Source of the DNA: Agrococcus jenensis
Lineage (GTDB): Bacteria > Actinomycetota > Actinomycetes > Actinomycetales > Microbacteriaceae
Direction of reading: 5' to 3'
Length of the DNA stretch: 64,000 nt
Assembly (NCBI RefSeq): GCF_003752465.1
Contig: NZ_RKHJ01000001.1
Span: 2,480,001 to 2,544,000, forward strand
Shown here: positions 9,013 through 17,738 of the stretch, piece by piece
Numbering within the stretch: the first letter of the stretch is position 1
How the letters are laid out: each line of letters starts with the position of its first letter
Program-made: the position numbers and the translations under genes
The notes under the pieces: generated by a model
Told to the model about the DNA's origin: nothing
The model's database searches: none
The model's input: the letters and a program-made list of their open reading frames with translations, nothing else

Positions 9013-9797
9013 CGGACCGTCACCCCTGCCTCGCGCATCGCGGCCTTGACCTCGCCGATCGTGCACTGACCGCTGTGGAAGATGCTCGCGGCGAGCACCG
9101 CGTCGGCCCCGGCGGCGACGGCCGGGGCGAAGTGCGCGGGGCCGCCGGCGCCGCCGGAGGCGATCACCGGTGTGGTCGCGACGGCGCGCACCGCGGCGAG
9201 CAGCTCGAGGTCGAAGCCCTCCTTCGTGCCGTCGGCGTCGATGGAGTTGACGAGCAGCTCCCCGACGCCGCGCGCGACGCCCTCGCTCGCCCACGCGAGC
9301 GCGTCGAGGCCCGCACCGCGGCTGCCGCCGTGCGTCGTCACCTCGAAGCCGGAGGGCTGCGTCGGCGACCGACGCACGTCGAGCGACAGGACGAGCACCT
9401 GCGAGCCGAAGTCGGCGACGATCCGGTCGATGAGCTCCGGGTCGCGGATGGCGGCCGAGTTGACGCCCACCTTGTCGGCGCCATGCGCGAGCAGGCGCGC
9501 GACGTCGTCGCGGCTGCGCACGCCGCCGCCGACGGTCAGCGGGATGAAGATCTGCTCGGCGGTGCGCTCGACGACGTCGAGCATGGTGCCGGCGTCGTCG
9601 ACCGTCGCCTTCACGTCGAGGAACGTCAGCTCGTCGGCTCCCTGCGCGGCGTAGCGCGCGGCGAGCTCGACCGGGTCGCCCTGGTCGGTGAGGCCCTGGA
9701 ACTGCACGCCCTTGACGACGCGGCCGTGCGCCACGTCGAGGCATGGGATGACCCGGGTGGCGAGCGTCGACGTGGCGGTCATCAGCTGCGCCGGCAT
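9009..9797 (-). CDS. hisF: Imidazole glycerol phosphate synthase, cyclase subunit
   Basis: With HisH it converts PRFAR and glutamine-derived ammonia to imidazole glycerol phosphate and AICAR. 262 aa; (beta-alpha)8 barrel. The two catalytic aspartates are in [16 protein letters not shown] and [10 protein letters not shown]; phosphate loops are VGGGVRS and ASGGAGG. Two starts are possible. MPAQL at 9797 shares one base with the hisG stop (TGATG), and MTATST at 9782 gives the more usual 257 aa. Neither has a strong ribosome binding site; the coupled start was chosen. hisH and hisA are not nearby. Confidence 0.95.
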   Translation of the reverse strand: MPAQLMTATSTLATRVIPCLDVAHGRVVKGVQFQGLTDQGDPVELAARYAAQGADELTFLDVKATVDDAGTMLDVVERTAEQIFIPLTVGGGVRSRDDVARLLAHGADKVGVNSAAIRDPELIDRIVADFGSQVLVLSLDVRRSPTQPSGFEVTTHGGSRGAGLDALAWASEGVARGVGELLVNSIDADGTKEGFDLELLAAVRAVATTPVIASGGAGGPAHFAPAVAAGADAVLAASIFHSGQCTIGEVKAAMREAGVTVR

Positions 9798-10636
9798 CAG
9801 ATGCGCGCGGCGTGGATGCGCGTGACGATGATCGCGCGCGCGCCCACGTCGGCGAGCGCATCCATGATGGCGTTCGTCTCGGCGCGGCGCACCATCACGC
9901 GGACGGCCGCCCACTCGGGGTCGTGGAGGGGGCTCACGGTCGCGCTCTCGAAGCCGGAGGCGACGCCGATCGCGGCGTCGAGGCGCGAGCGCTCGATGTC
10001 GTAGTCGACGAGCACGAAGTCGCGGGCGACGATCACGCCGTCGAGCCTGCGCTTGAGCGTCCCGAGACCCGGCGCGTCTCGGCCGCTCGTGATGAGCACC
10101 GCCTCGCTCGACAGGATCGGGTCGCCGAAGACCTCGAGGCCCTGGGCGCGCAGCGTGGCGCCGGTCTCGACGACATCGGCGACGGCATCCGCGACACCGA
10201 GCCGCACCGCGGACTCGACGGCGCCGTCGAGGCGCACGAGCGTCGCCTCGACGCCGAGCGACGCGAGGTGCTGCTCGACGAGCACGGTGTACGACGAAGC
10301 GACGCGGGCGCCGGCGAGGTCCTGCACCGACCCGAAGCGGCCGGCCTGACCGGCGAAGCGGAACGTCGAGCGCGCGAAGCCGAGCCCCTGCACCTCGGTC
10401 GCGGGCGAGCCCGAGTCGAGCAGCAGGTCGCGGCCGGTGATGCCGACGTCGAGGGCACCGGAGCCCACGTAGGTGGCGATGTCGCGCGGGCGGAGGTAGA
10501 AGAACTCGACCTCGTTGCGCGCGTCGACGGAGATGAGCTCCTTCGCGTCGCGGCGGCCGCGGTAGCCGGCCTCCTCGAGCATCCAGGCGGCCGTCTCGGC
10601 GAGCGAGCCCTTGTTGGGCACGGCGATCTTCAGCAT
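9797..10636 (-). CDS. hisG: ATP phosphoribosyltransferase (long, self-regulated form)
   Basis: First step of histidine synthesis, ATP + PRPP to PR-ATP. 279 aa, the length of the long form that carries its own C-terminal ACT-like histidine-sensing domain and needs no HisZ. The N-terminal [11 protein letters not shown] and [10 protein letters not shown] motifs belong to the periplasmic-binding-protein-like catalytic fold. The last about 75 residues ([16 protein letters not shown] onward) are the regulatory domain. ATG has a good GAGGAA site 6 bases upstream. Confidence 0.97.
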   Translation of the reverse strand: MLKIAVPNKGSLAETAAWMLEEAGYRGRRDAKELISVDARNEVEFFYLRPRDIATYVGSGALDVGITGRDLLLDSGSPATEVQGLGFARSTFRFAGQAGRFGSVQDLAGARVASSYTVLVEQHLASLGVEATLVRLDGAVESAVRLGVADAVADVVETGATLRAQGLEVFGDPILSSEAVLITSGRDAPGLGTLKRRLDGVIVARDFVLVDYDIERSRLDAAIGVASGFESATVSPLHDPEWAAVRVMVRRAETNAIMDALADVGARAIIVTRIHAARI

Positions 10637-10673
10637 GGCTTCCTCAGGTCTCTGACGGGTGTGGGGATGCGCG

Positions 10674-10937
10674 TCAGAGATGTCGGTAGACGTCCTGCAG
10701 GGTGATGCCCTTCGCCAGCATGAGCACCTGCAGGTGGTACAGCAGCTGCGAGATCTCGAGCGCCGCGTCCTCGTCGGTCTCGTGCTCCGCCGCCATCCAG
10801 ACCTCGGCGGCCTCCTCGACGATCTTCTTGCCGATCTCGTGCACGCCGGCGTCGACGGCCGCGACGGTGCCGGATCCCTCACGGCGCTCGGCGAGGGTGC
10901 GCTCGAGCTCCCCGTACAGCTCGTCGAAGGTCTTCAC
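10674..10937 (-). CDS. hisE: Phosphoribosyl-ATP pyrophosphatase
   Basis: Second step of histidine synthesis. 87 aa, all-alpha MazG-like fold with [17 protein letters not shown] and the second metal-binding helix [16 protein letters not shown]. Start GTG overlaps the rpe stop (GTGA). A TAGCCT -10 box lies exactly 6 nt upstream, inside the 3' end of rpe, so hisE can be read from its own leaderless transcript. It is therefore the likely head of the hisE-hisG-hisF-hisI-trpE run. Confidence 0.96.
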   Translation of the reverse strand: MKTFDELYGELERTLAERREGSGTVAAVDAGVHEIGKKIVEEAAEVWMAAEHETDEDAALEISQLLYHLQVLMLAKGITLQDVYRHL

Positions 10938-11605
10938 CGCTCCAGGCTACCGGGCTGGAGCATGCCCGCCTCCCGCAGCGCGTCGATGCGCGCGGCCGGA
11001 TCGGCGTGCCCGTAGACGGCCGAGCCTGCGACGAAGACGTCGGCGCCCGCGGCCGCCGCGATGGGCAGCGTGTCGTCGGTGATGCCGCCGTCGACCTGCA
11101 GCGCGAGCTCGATGCCGAGCTCGTCGGCGCGGTCGCGGAGCTGCCGCAGCTTGGGCATCATGTCGGCCATGAAGGCCTGGCCTCCGAAGCCGGGCTCGAC
11201 GGTCATGACGAGCACCATGTCGAACTCGGGCAGGTGCTCGAGGACCCGGTCGATGTGCGTGCCGGGCTTCACGGCGATCGCCGAGCGCGTGCCGCGGGCG
11301 CGCAGCTCGCGCGCGATCGCGACGGCGTCGCGGGTGGCCTCCGCGTGGAACGTGACGGAGTCGACGCCGTCGATCGCGTACTGGTGGGCCCACGTGTCGG
11401 GGTCGTCGATCATCAGGTGCACGTCGAGCGGCAGCCGCGTCACCTCGGCGATGCGCTGCACCATCGGCAGCCCGAACGTGAGGTTCGGGACGAAGTGCGC
11501 ATCCATGATGTCGACGTGCACGCCGTCGGCCGTCGCGATCTTCTCGAGGTCGCGCTCGAGGTTCACGAAGTCGGCCGACAGGATGCTGGGGTGGATCCTG
11601 ACCAT
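10934..11605 (-). CDS. rpe: Ribulose-phosphate 3-epimerase
   Basis: Interconverts ribulose 5-phosphate and xylulose 5-phosphate. 223 aa, a normal TIM-barrel length. Motifs: [26 protein letters not shown] with a metal/catalytic Asp, [21 protein letters not shown] and LQVDGGI. Usual G in DIMDGHFVPN is A here. The gene starts with ATG 6 nt after a TAGGCT box, and its end overlaps hisE. It is separated from rsmB by a 660-base repeat-rich gap. Confidence 0.97.
   Translation of the reverse strand: MVRIHPSILSADFVNLERDLEKIATADGVHVDIMDAHFVPNLTFGLPMVQRIAEVTRLPLDVHLMIDDPDTWAHQYAIDGVDSVTFHAEATRDAVAIARELRARGTRSAIAVKPGTHIDRVLEHLPEFDMVLVMTVEPGFGGQAFMADMMPKLRQLRDRADELGIELALQVDGGITDDTLPIAAAAGADVFVAGSAVYGHADPAARIDALREAGMLQPGSLER
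10938..10949 (-). promoter_or_regulatory. Leaderless promoter of hisE
   Basis: TAGCCT (10944-10949), then GGAGCG, then the hisE GTG. The spacing of 6 nt places transcription start at or next to the start codon. The GGAGCG spacer could also act as a weak ribosome binding site. No -35 match was seen. Confidence 0.6.
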
Positions 11606-11617
11606 GGGTCCAGCCTA
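11606..11617 (-). promoter_or_regulatory. Leaderless promoter of rpe
   Basis: TAGGCT (11612-11617), then GGACCC, then ATG. No purine-rich ribosome binding site fits in the spacer, which supports leaderless translation. The upstream side is C/G-rich with no visible -35 box. Confidence 0.6.
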
Positions 11618-11730
11618 GCCGCGGGGGCGGGTGGGGGCGGTCGAGGGGGGTGCGGGGGCGTCGGGGCGTGTGGTGGGCGTCGCTGGGGTGGTCGGTGCCG
11701 ACGGTGGCGGTTGCCGGGTGGTCGGTGCGT

Positions 11731-11846
11731 GCGGGGGTCGTTGCGCTTCGGTCCGCGGTTGCGGTGGTCGTTGCGCTTCGGTGCGGAGCTGCGGTGGTCG
11801 TTGCGCTTCGGTCCGCAGCTGCGGTGGTCGTTGCGCTTCGGCGGGG
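11731..11846. repeat. 30-bp tandem repeat, about 3.9 copies
   Basis: Units start at 11731, 11761, 11791 and 11821 (last one partial) and share GTCGTTGCGCTTCGG. Only a few bases differ between copies, mostly in the last 10 bases of the unit. The third-fourth junction forms the perfect 12-bp palindrome CCGCAGCTGCGG. The period is a multiple of three, so all frames stay in register, but no credible gene covers it. Confidence 0.9.
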
Positions 11847-11918
11847 ATGGGAAGCCTTGACGGGAGCGGGGTGGCCGGGTCGGGCGCTCGGGGGTCGTCT
11901 CGCAGGCGGTTCGCCTAG

Positions 11919-12172
11919 GAGTTGCACGGAAGTGTCGCTCTGGAGGGGTCGGAACCGCAGATCGGTGCAAGTCCCGCCCGGACGCGCGGCGGCTCGGCGG
12001 AAAGGGGTACCGACGTGCCGCCTCGGGCGGGGTTCGAGCAGCACATCGGTACCCATTTCGCCCCGCTCCACACGAGGCGCACCCAAAGCGCGCTCACGTG
12101 GGGGGGGGCATCCGCAACTGGTACCGATCTGCGGGTCTGGGCCGTTCGCACCCGCAGATCCGTGCAACTTCT
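11919..12172. repeat. Three hairpins made of six alternately inverted copies of one ~18-bp arm
   Basis: Hairpin 1: AGTTGCACGGA (11920-11930) against TCGGTGCAAGT (11962-11972). Hairpin 2: GGGTACCGACGTGC (about 12005-12018) against GCACATCGGTACCC (12041-12054), 13 of 14 paired. Hairpin 3: GATCTGCGGGT (12126-12136) against ACCCGCAGATC (12150-12160). All six arms align to a consensus like TTGCACGGATCTGCGGGT or GGTACCGATCTGCGG, and orientation alternates +,-,+,-,+,-. The block lies 3' of rsmB, so termination or mRNA protection is possible. It also looks like a REP/BIME-type element. Confidence 0.85.
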
Positions 12173-12267
12173 AGCTGGTGAGTCTCGAGTTGGGCGAATC
12201 GCGGGGCACGCTCGGTCATCCCTGCGTCTTTTCACCCCCAGCAGCGGGACCCCGAACCCCGCGGCAC

Positions 12268-13608
12268 CTACTTCGTCGTCAGCAGCTGCACGAACATCGC
12301 ATCGGTGCCGTTGCGGTGCGGCCACAGCTGCACAGCGTCGCCCGTCTCGCCCAGCTCGATGCCGGGCGACAGCTCGCGCACGACCGCGCGGGTGTCGACG
12401 GGCACGAGGCCGAGCGCCGCCGCGCGATCGACGACCGCGCGGGTCTCCGCGAGGTGGGGTGAGCAGGTGACGTAGGCGACGAGGCCGCCCGGCGCGACGG
12501 CGCGCGCCGCGGCCTCGAGCAGCTCGACCTGCAGCGCGGCGAGCTCGGGCACGTCGGTCGGCTGCTTGCGCCAGCGCGCCTCCGGGCGGCGGCGCAGCGC
12601 GCCGAGCCCCGTGCAGGGCGCATCGAGCAGCACGCGGTCGAACGCGCCCGCCGTCTCGCCGCGGCCGTAGCGCCGGCCGTCGCCGGTCACGACGTCGGGG
12701 CGGGGCTGGATGCCCCGCACGGCCTCGCGCACGAGTCGAGCGCGGTGCGGCAGCAGCTCGTTCGCCTCGAGGGTGGCGCCGGCCGCCGCGGCCTCCGCAG
12801 CCATGAGGGCCGCCTTGCCGCCGGGCCCGGCGCACAGGTCGAGCCACCGCTCCCCCGCCTGCACCGGCCGCGCACGCGTCAGCGCGAGCGCCGCGAGCTG
12901 CGAGCCCGCATCCTGCACGCGCCAGCTGCCGTCGGCGACCTGCGGCAGCCGCGCCGGATCCCCTGGCGGCGCGACGCGGCCGATCGGGCTCGCCGTCTCG
13001 GCGCCGTCGACGGCGTCCGGGTCGGCGATGCCCGGCAACGCGACGAGCTGCACGGCGGGCGGGTCGTTGTCCGCCGCGAGCAGCGCGCCCAGCTCGTCGC
13101 CGGCCCCCTCGCGGTCGAGCGTGCGCCGCAGCGCCCGCAGCACCCACGCCGGGTGGGCGGTCTCGAGCGCGAGCCGGTCGTCGTCCGAGGCGTCCGCCGT
13201 GAGGCGCGCGAGCCGCTCCTCGGCCGGCACCTCCGAGAGCCGGCGCAGCACCGCGTTCGCGAAGCCGGCCCTCCCCCGGTGGGATCCCAGCAGCGCGACC
13301 GTCTCGTGCACCGCCGCGTGCACGGGGGTCCGCATGCGGCTGAGCTGGTGCGAGCCGATGCGCAGGGTCGCGAGCGTCGTCGGGTCGATCGCGTCGATCG
13401 ACCGGCCGGCCGCATCGGCGATGAGCGCGTCGTGCTGCCCCTGCCAGCGCAGCGTGCCGTAGGCGAGCTCGGTGGCGAAGCCGGCGTCGGCGGGGGTCAG
13501 CCCGGCCTCGCGGATGCGCGCGGGCAGCAGCAGGTTGGCGTAGGCGTCGTCGCGGGCGACGGCCAGCACCACGTCGCGCGCGACCTCGCGTGCGCTCGCG
13601 CCGCTCAT
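12268..13608 (-). CDS. rsmB: 16S rRNA (cytosine-967-C5)-methyltransferase
   Basis: SAM-dependent RNA m5C methyltransferase. 446 aa. The N-terminal NusB-like RNA-binding domain covers about residues 1-135 (AREVARDVVLAV, HAAVHETVALL). The methyltransferase domain has the SAM loop DLCAGPGGKAALMA, motif IV DAPCTGLGALRRRPE and motif VI VTCSPH; the two cysteines are the catalytic pair of this family. ATG overlaps the fmt stop (ATGA). It is the last gene of the run from the rpoZ region; repeats follow. Confidence 0.95.
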   Translation of the reverse strand: MSGASAREVARDVVLAVARDDAYANLLLPARIREAGLTPADAGFATELAYGTLRWQGQHDALIADAAGRSIDAIDPTTLATLRIGSHQLSRMRTPVHAAVHETVALLGSHRGRAGFANAVLRRLSEVPAEERLARLTADASDDDRLALETAHPAWVLRALRRTLDREGAGDELGALLAADNDPPAVQLVALPGIADPDAVDGAETASPIGRVAPPGDPARLPQVADGSWRVQDAGSQLAALALTRARPVQAGERWLDLCAGPGGKAALMAAEAAAAGATLEANELLPHRARLVREAVRGIQPRPDVVTGDGRRYGRGETAGAFDRVLLDAPCTGLGALRRRPEARWRKQPTDVPELAALQVELLEAAARAVAPGGLVAYVTCSPHLAETRAVVDRAAALGLVPVDTRAVVRELSPGIELGETGDAVQLWPHRNGTDAMFVQLLTTK

Positions 13609-14543
13609 GCCGCTGCTCCCGGCTCGAAGGTCGCACTGCCTCCGCGGCCGCGCAGCCAGTCGGCGCCAGACATGGGCCGCTTGCCGGCCGGCTGCACCTC
13701 GATGAGCTCGAGCGGCGCGCTGCCGGTGCCGACGACCGCCGTGCGGCCCGCGAGCAGCGCGTGCCCCGGCTCGATCGGCTCGGCGCCCGAGCGGGCGAGC
13801 GCGAGCAGCTTCACGCGCTCGCCCTCGCCGCGCTCGTCGAGCACCGTCGCGTGCGCGCCCGGCTCCGGCGTCACGCCCCGCCAGCGCGCGAGCACCGCCG
13901 GTGCGGTCGCGGTGAGGTCGAGCGCCCCGTCGGCGAGCGCCAGCTTCGGCGCGAAGGTCGGCGCGCCGGACTGCGGCTCGAACGTCGCGGTGCCGTCGGC
14001 GATCGCGTCGACGGCGGCGACGAGCTCGTCGGCGCCGAGCGCCGCGAGCTGCTCGAGCAGCGCGCCGGCGGTCGCGCCCTCCGGGATCGCCGCCTCGCGC
14101 ATCCGCACGACGGGGCCGGCGTCGAGCTCTGGGACGAGCCGGAAGACGCTCACGCCCGTGATGCCCCGGCCGTCGATGAGCGCGCGCTGCACGGGCGCGG
14201 CGCCGCGGTAGTCGGGCAGCAGCGAGAAGTGCAGGTTGATCCAGCCGTGCGGCGGTGCCGACAGCAGCGGCTCGCGCACGAGGCCGCCGTAGGCGACCAC
14301 GACGGCGAGCTCGGGCGCGAGCGCCGTGATCGCGGCCGTGGCATCCGCGTCGAGCCGGTTCGCCTCCAGCACGGGGATGCCGAGCGCCGCCGCGGCCGCC
14401 GCGACAGGTGTCGGTGTGAGGATGCGCTTGCGCCCCTGCGGTGACGCCGCCCTCGTGACGACGGCGACAACCTCGTGGGCCCGCGCGAGCGCCTCGAGGC
14501 TCGGGACGGCGGCGGCGGGGCTGCCGGCGAAGACGATGCGCAT
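13605..14543 (-). CDS. fmt: Methionyl-tRNA formyltransferase
   Basis: Formylates initiator Met-tRNA using 10-formyl-THF. 312 aa, a normal length. N-terminal Rossmann domain begins RIVFAGSPAAAVPSLEAL. The catalytic region is INLHFSLLPDYRGAAPVQ (Asn, His) with ELDAGPVV supplying the Asp. The C-terminal OB-like tRNA-binding domain ends LIEVQPAGKRPMSGADWLRG. ATG is preceded by GAGAGGAA. It lies 25 bases after the priA stop. Confidence 0.97.
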   Translation of the reverse strand: MRIVFAGSPAAAVPSLEALARAHEVVAVVTRAASPQGRKRILTPTPVAAAAAALGIPVLEANRLDADATAAITALAPELAVVVAYGGLVREPLLSAPPHGWINLHFSLLPDYRGAAPVQRALIDGRGITGVSVFRLVPELDAGPVVRMREAAIPEGATAGALLEQLAALGADELVAAVDAIADGTATFEPQSGAPTFAPKLALADGALDLTATAPAVLARWRGVTPEPGAHATVLDERGEGERVKLLALARSGAEPIEPGHALLAGRTAVVGTGSAPLELIEVQPAGKRPMSGADWLRGRGGSATFEPGAAA

Positions 14544-14568
14544 GGTTCCTCTCGGAGGGGCTGGGGGC

Positions 14569-16530
14569 TCAGAGCCCGTCGAAGGGCTCAGGATCATCCA
14601 ACCGGATGCGGAGCCTCGCGGGCGCGCCCGGACGCCGCGGCCGCGACGCGGCGGTGAGCACGCGGGCGCGCACGATGCCGGCGACGCGCGGGCCGTCGCC
14701 GTACGCGAACCGCACGATCGCGCGCTGCACCTCGTCGCCGGGCCGTGCGCGGTCGTCGCTCGCGACGGCGACGGGCCCGAGCACGTCGAGGTGCTCGCTC
14801 CCCTCGAGGGCCTCGAGGGCCTCGGCGACCGCGTCGGGCGTGCCGACGACGGATGCGGTGCGCACCGCGGGCGGGAAGCGCAGCTGCCGCCGCTCGGCGA
14901 GCTCGGCCTTCGCGAAGGGCACCGTCGTGTCGCCCGTGAGCGCCGCGGCCGCCGGCCCGACGACCCCCGCGAGCACGACCGTGGCGCCCTCCGCGGCAAG
15001 CGCGCGCGCCGCGGCCCACTGCCGGACGGCCTCCTCCGCGACCCGCAGGCCCTCGTGCGCGAGGAGCGCGTCGCCGTCGAGCAGCACGACGGCGCCGTAG
15101 CCGCCGTCGGCGACGGGCTCGGCCCCGCGGGTCGCGACGACGATGCGCGGACGCGCGTCGACCGTCAGCCGCTCGTGCGCGCCGTCGGCGACGACCACCG
15201 GCACGCCGGGGAACGCGCGGCCGAGCTCCTCCGCGATGCGGCTGGAGCCGCGGCCGACGGGCACGAGCCGCTGGCCGTCGCACGAGGGGCATCGCCAGCC
15301 CGCGGCGAGCCGGCCGCAGAGCCGGCACGCGGGCGCGGCGCCCCGGGAGCGCTGGCCGAGCGGGCCGCCGCACGCGGTGCAGCGGCCGCGGGCGCCGCAG
15401 TCCGCGCAGCGCAGGCCCGGTGCGTGGCCGGGGCGGCCGACCTGCACGAGCACCGGTCTCGACGTCAGCGCATCGCGCGCCGCGGCGAATGCCGAGGCGG
15501 GCACGCGCCGGCCGTCGTCGGCGAGGGCCGCCGGCAGCACGCGCACGCGCTGCGCGCCCAGCCGCTCGTGCTCGAGGTGGCCGAGCTCGACGAGCCGCTC
15601 CGCGTCGGTCGAGCGCGCGTGCCCGGCGATGACGAGCGCGCAGCCCGACTGCCCCTGCCGCACGAGCGCGGCGTCGCGCGCATGCACCCAGGGCGAGAGC
15701 GGCTCGGCGAGCAGCGGATCGCCGTCCTCCCAGACGGCGAGCAGGCCGAGGCGCGCGGCCGGCGCGTAGACGGCCGAGCGGGGACCGATGATCGCGACCG
15801 GCTCGTCGTCGATGCACCGCAGGAAGCCGCGGTAGCGCTCCGGGTTCTTCTGCCGGGCATCGAGCTCGACGACGCGCTCGACGCCGACCACGGCCTCGAG
15901 CGCGAGCCGCAGCTGGCGCTGCTCGCGGTGGTCGGGCACCACGAGGATCGCCTGCTCGCCGCGCTCGAGCGCCTGCCTGGCGAGCGCGGCGAGCGCGATG
16001 GCCCAGCGCCCGATCCACGCGGTGCCCTCGGCCGTCTCGACGGCGGCGACGCCGCCCGCGCACTCGAGGGCGATGCGGCGACGCGCCTCGACGAGCCCGG
16101 GCAGCACCGCGGCTGTCTCCAGCACCTCGGGCAGCGGGGGCGGCGGGGGCGGCGGCGCAGCGTCGCCCGCGCGCGACTCGAGCCAGGCCTTCTCGACGCG
16201 GGCCTGCCGGCCGGGGATCGCGACGCGCAGCACGTCGGCCGCGCCGCCCGCGGCGCGATCCGCGACCGCGCGGGCGAGCGCCCACACCTCCGGCCGCAGC
16301 ACCGGCACCGGGGAGACGAGCTTCTCGATGTCGGCGACCTCGCCCTCCCAGGCGCGTGCATCCGCCACCTCGACGACGTAGCCCGCGGTCATCCGGTCAC
16401 CGCGCAGCGGCACGCGCACCCGCACGCCGGGCTCCACGCCCTCGAGACCCGGCGGCACGCGGTACTCGAACAGCCGGTCGAGCTGCGGCAGGCGCGAGTC
16501 GACGACGACCCGGGCGAACCGCTCGCCCAC
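14569..16530 (-). CDS. priA: PriA-like primosomal protein N', helicase motifs degenerate
   Basis: 653 aa. Family PriA binds stalled forks to reload the replisome. The DNA-binding domain is present (FARVVVDSRLPQLDRLFEYRVP), as is the zinc module with four CxxC pairs (CADC, CTAC, CRLC, CPSC). At the Walker A position, where helicases have GxGKT, this protein reads EGTAWIGRWAIALAA. The DEAH position reads VWEDGD. ATP hydrolysis is therefore unlikely, as is known for actinobacterial PriA annotated 'probable'. GTG start, 20 bases after the metK stop, was chosen on alignment with family N-termini; a TTG five codons upstream is possible. It sits between metK and fmt as in other actinobacteria. Confidence 0.92.
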   Translation of the reverse strand: MGERFARVVVDSRLPQLDRLFEYRVPPGLEGVEPGVRVRVPLRGDRMTAGYVVEVADARAWEGEVADIEKLVSPVPVLRPEVWALARAVADRAAGGAADVLRVAIPGRQARVEKAWLESRAGDAAPPPPPPPLPEVLETAAVLPGLVEARRRIALECAGGVAAVETAEGTAWIGRWAIALAALARQALERGEQAILVVPDHREQRQLRLALEAVVGVERVVELDARQKNPERYRGFLRCIDDEPVAIIGPRSAVYAPAARLGLLAVWEDGDPLLAEPLSPWVHARDAALVRQGQSGCALVIAGHARSTDAERLVELGHLEHERLGAQRVRVLPAALADDGRRVPASAFAAARDALTSRPVLVQVGRPGHAPGLRCADCGARGRCTACGGPLGQRSRGAAPACRLCGRLAAGWRCPSCDGQRLVPVGRGSSRIAEELGRAFPGVPVVVADGAHERLTVDARPRIVVATRGAEPVADGGYGAVVLLDGDALLAHEGLRVAEEAVRQWAAARALAAEGATVVLAGVVGPAAAALTGDTTVPFAKAELAERRQLRFPPAVRTASVVGTPDAVAEALEALEGSEHLDVLGPVAVASDDRARPGDEVQRAIVRFAYGDGPRVAGIVRARVLTAASRPRRPGAPARLRIRLDDPEPFDGL

Positions 16531-16550
16531 CGGCGCCCCGGGCAAGGGGG

Positions 16551-17738
16551 TCAGAGCCCCGCGGCGGCGCGCAGGTCGTCGACGCGGTCGAGCCGCTCCC
16601 AGGTGAAGTCGGGCAGCTCCCGGCCGAAGTGGCCGTACGCCGCGGTCTGGCGGTACTTGGGCTTGCGCAGGTCGAGGTCGCGCACGATCGCGCCGGGGCG
16701 CAGGTCGAAGACCTCCTGGATCGCCGCCTGGATCGTCGCGTCGTCGACGGTGCCGGTGCCGAAGGTCTCGACGTAGAGGCCGACGGGCTGCGCCATGCCG
16801 ATCGCGTACGCGGCCTGCACCTCGAGGCGCGATGCGAGGCCCGCGGCGACGGCGTTCTTCGCCACCCAGCGGAGCGCGTAGGCGGCGGACCGGTCGACCT
16901 TCGACGGGTCCTTGCCGCTGAACGCGCCACCGCCGTGGCGGGCGGCGCCGCCGTACGTGTCGACGATGATCTTGCGACCGGTGAGGCCCGCGTCGCCCTT
17001 CGGTCCGCCGGTGAGGAACGAGCCCGAGGGGTTGACGATCGCGCGCATGCCGCTCGCGTCGAGGCCGAGCCGGGCGACGACGGGGTCGATGACGTGCTCG
17101 ATGACGGCGGCGCGGATGTCGGCGTCGGTGACGCCGGGCGCGTGCTGGGTCGAGACGAGCACCGTGTCGACGCTCACGGGGCGGAAGCCGTCGTAGCCGA
17201 TCGTCACCTGCGTCTTGCCGTCGGGGCGCAGCCACGGGATCTCGCCGCTGCGGCGCACGGCGGCGAGCCGCTCGGCGAGCCGGTGCGCGGCCCACGCGGT
17301 CGCGGGCATGTACGTGGGCGTCTCGTCGGTCGCGAAGCCGAACATGATCCCCTGGTCGCCGGCGCCGTCGCGGTCGAGCGGGTCGACGGAGCCGTCGCGC
17401 GCCTCGACCGCGGTGTCGACGCCGGTGGCGATCTCGGGCGACTGCTCGCCGATCGAGACGGTGACGCCGCACGAGTTGCCGTCGAACGACACCTCGCTCG
17501 AGTCGTACCCGATGTCGACGATGACCTTGCGCGCGACCGACGCGATGTCGACGTAGCCGGTCGTGCGCACCTCGCCGGCGACGTGCACGAGACCCGTGGT
17601 GACGAGCGTCTCGACGGCGACGCGCGCCTCGGTGTCCTGCGTCAGCATGGCGTCGAGCACCGCGTCGGAGATCTGGTCGGAGATCTTGTCGGGGTGGCCC
17701 TCGGTGACGGACTCGGACGTGAACAGCCGCAGGCTCAC
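16551..17738 (-). CDS. metK: S-adenosylmethionine synthetase
   Basis: Makes SAM from methionine and ATP. 395 aa. Signatures: [31 protein letters not shown], and the P-loop-like [19 protein letters not shown]. The GTG start overlaps the coaBC stop (GTGA) and has a CGAGGAG site 7 bases upstream. Because it begins inside coaBC there is no room for a SAM riboswitch leader. Confidence 0.98.
   Translation of the reverse strand: MSLRLFTSESVTEGHPDKISDQISDAVLDAMLTQDTEARVAVETLVTTGLVHVAGEVRTTGYVDIASVARKVIVDIGYDSSEVSFDGNSCGVTVSIGEQSPEIATGVDTAVEARDGSVDPLDRDGAGDQGIMFGFATDETPTYMPATAWAAHRLAERLAAVRRSGEIPWLRPDGKTQVTIGYDGFRPVSVDTVLVSTQHAPGVTDADIRAAVIEHVIDPVVARLGLDASGMRAIVNPSGSFLTGGPKGDAGLTGRKIIVDTYGGAARHGGGAFSGKDPSKVDRSAAYALRWVAKNAVAAGLASRLEVQAAYAIGMAQPVGLYVETFGTGTVDDATIQAAIQEVFDLRPGAIVRDLDLRKPKYRQTAAYGHFGRELPDFTWERLDRVDDLRAAAGL

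Larger units (their letters stand above)
11618..12267. other. 660-base intergenic region between rsmB and rpe, filled with repeats
   Basis: No gene is supported here. From the rpe side it holds a G-rich stretch of degenerate GGTGGG/GGTCGG runs (11618-11730), a 30-bp tandem array (11731-11846), 70 bases of unremarkable sequence, and three hairpins built from six related arms (11919-12172). About 95 bases before the rsmB stop contain nothing recognised. Small open frames on both strands show no homology signal and reflect the repeats. One minus-strand frame across the 30-bp array encodes a PKRNDHRS-like decapeptide four times. Confidence 0.8.

Noticed and set aside
11563..11970. 135-codon minus-strand frame across the 30-bp repeats as a real gene
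   Set aside because: It overlaps the rpe start and promoter, begins within a hairpin, has no ribosome binding site and is Pro/Arg low-complexity. Kept only as a remote possibility in the findings.
16539..16560. SAM riboswitch or other leader for the metK region
   Set aside because: metK begins inside coaBC by a GTGA overlap, so there is no leader; priA follows metK by 20 bases with no structure.
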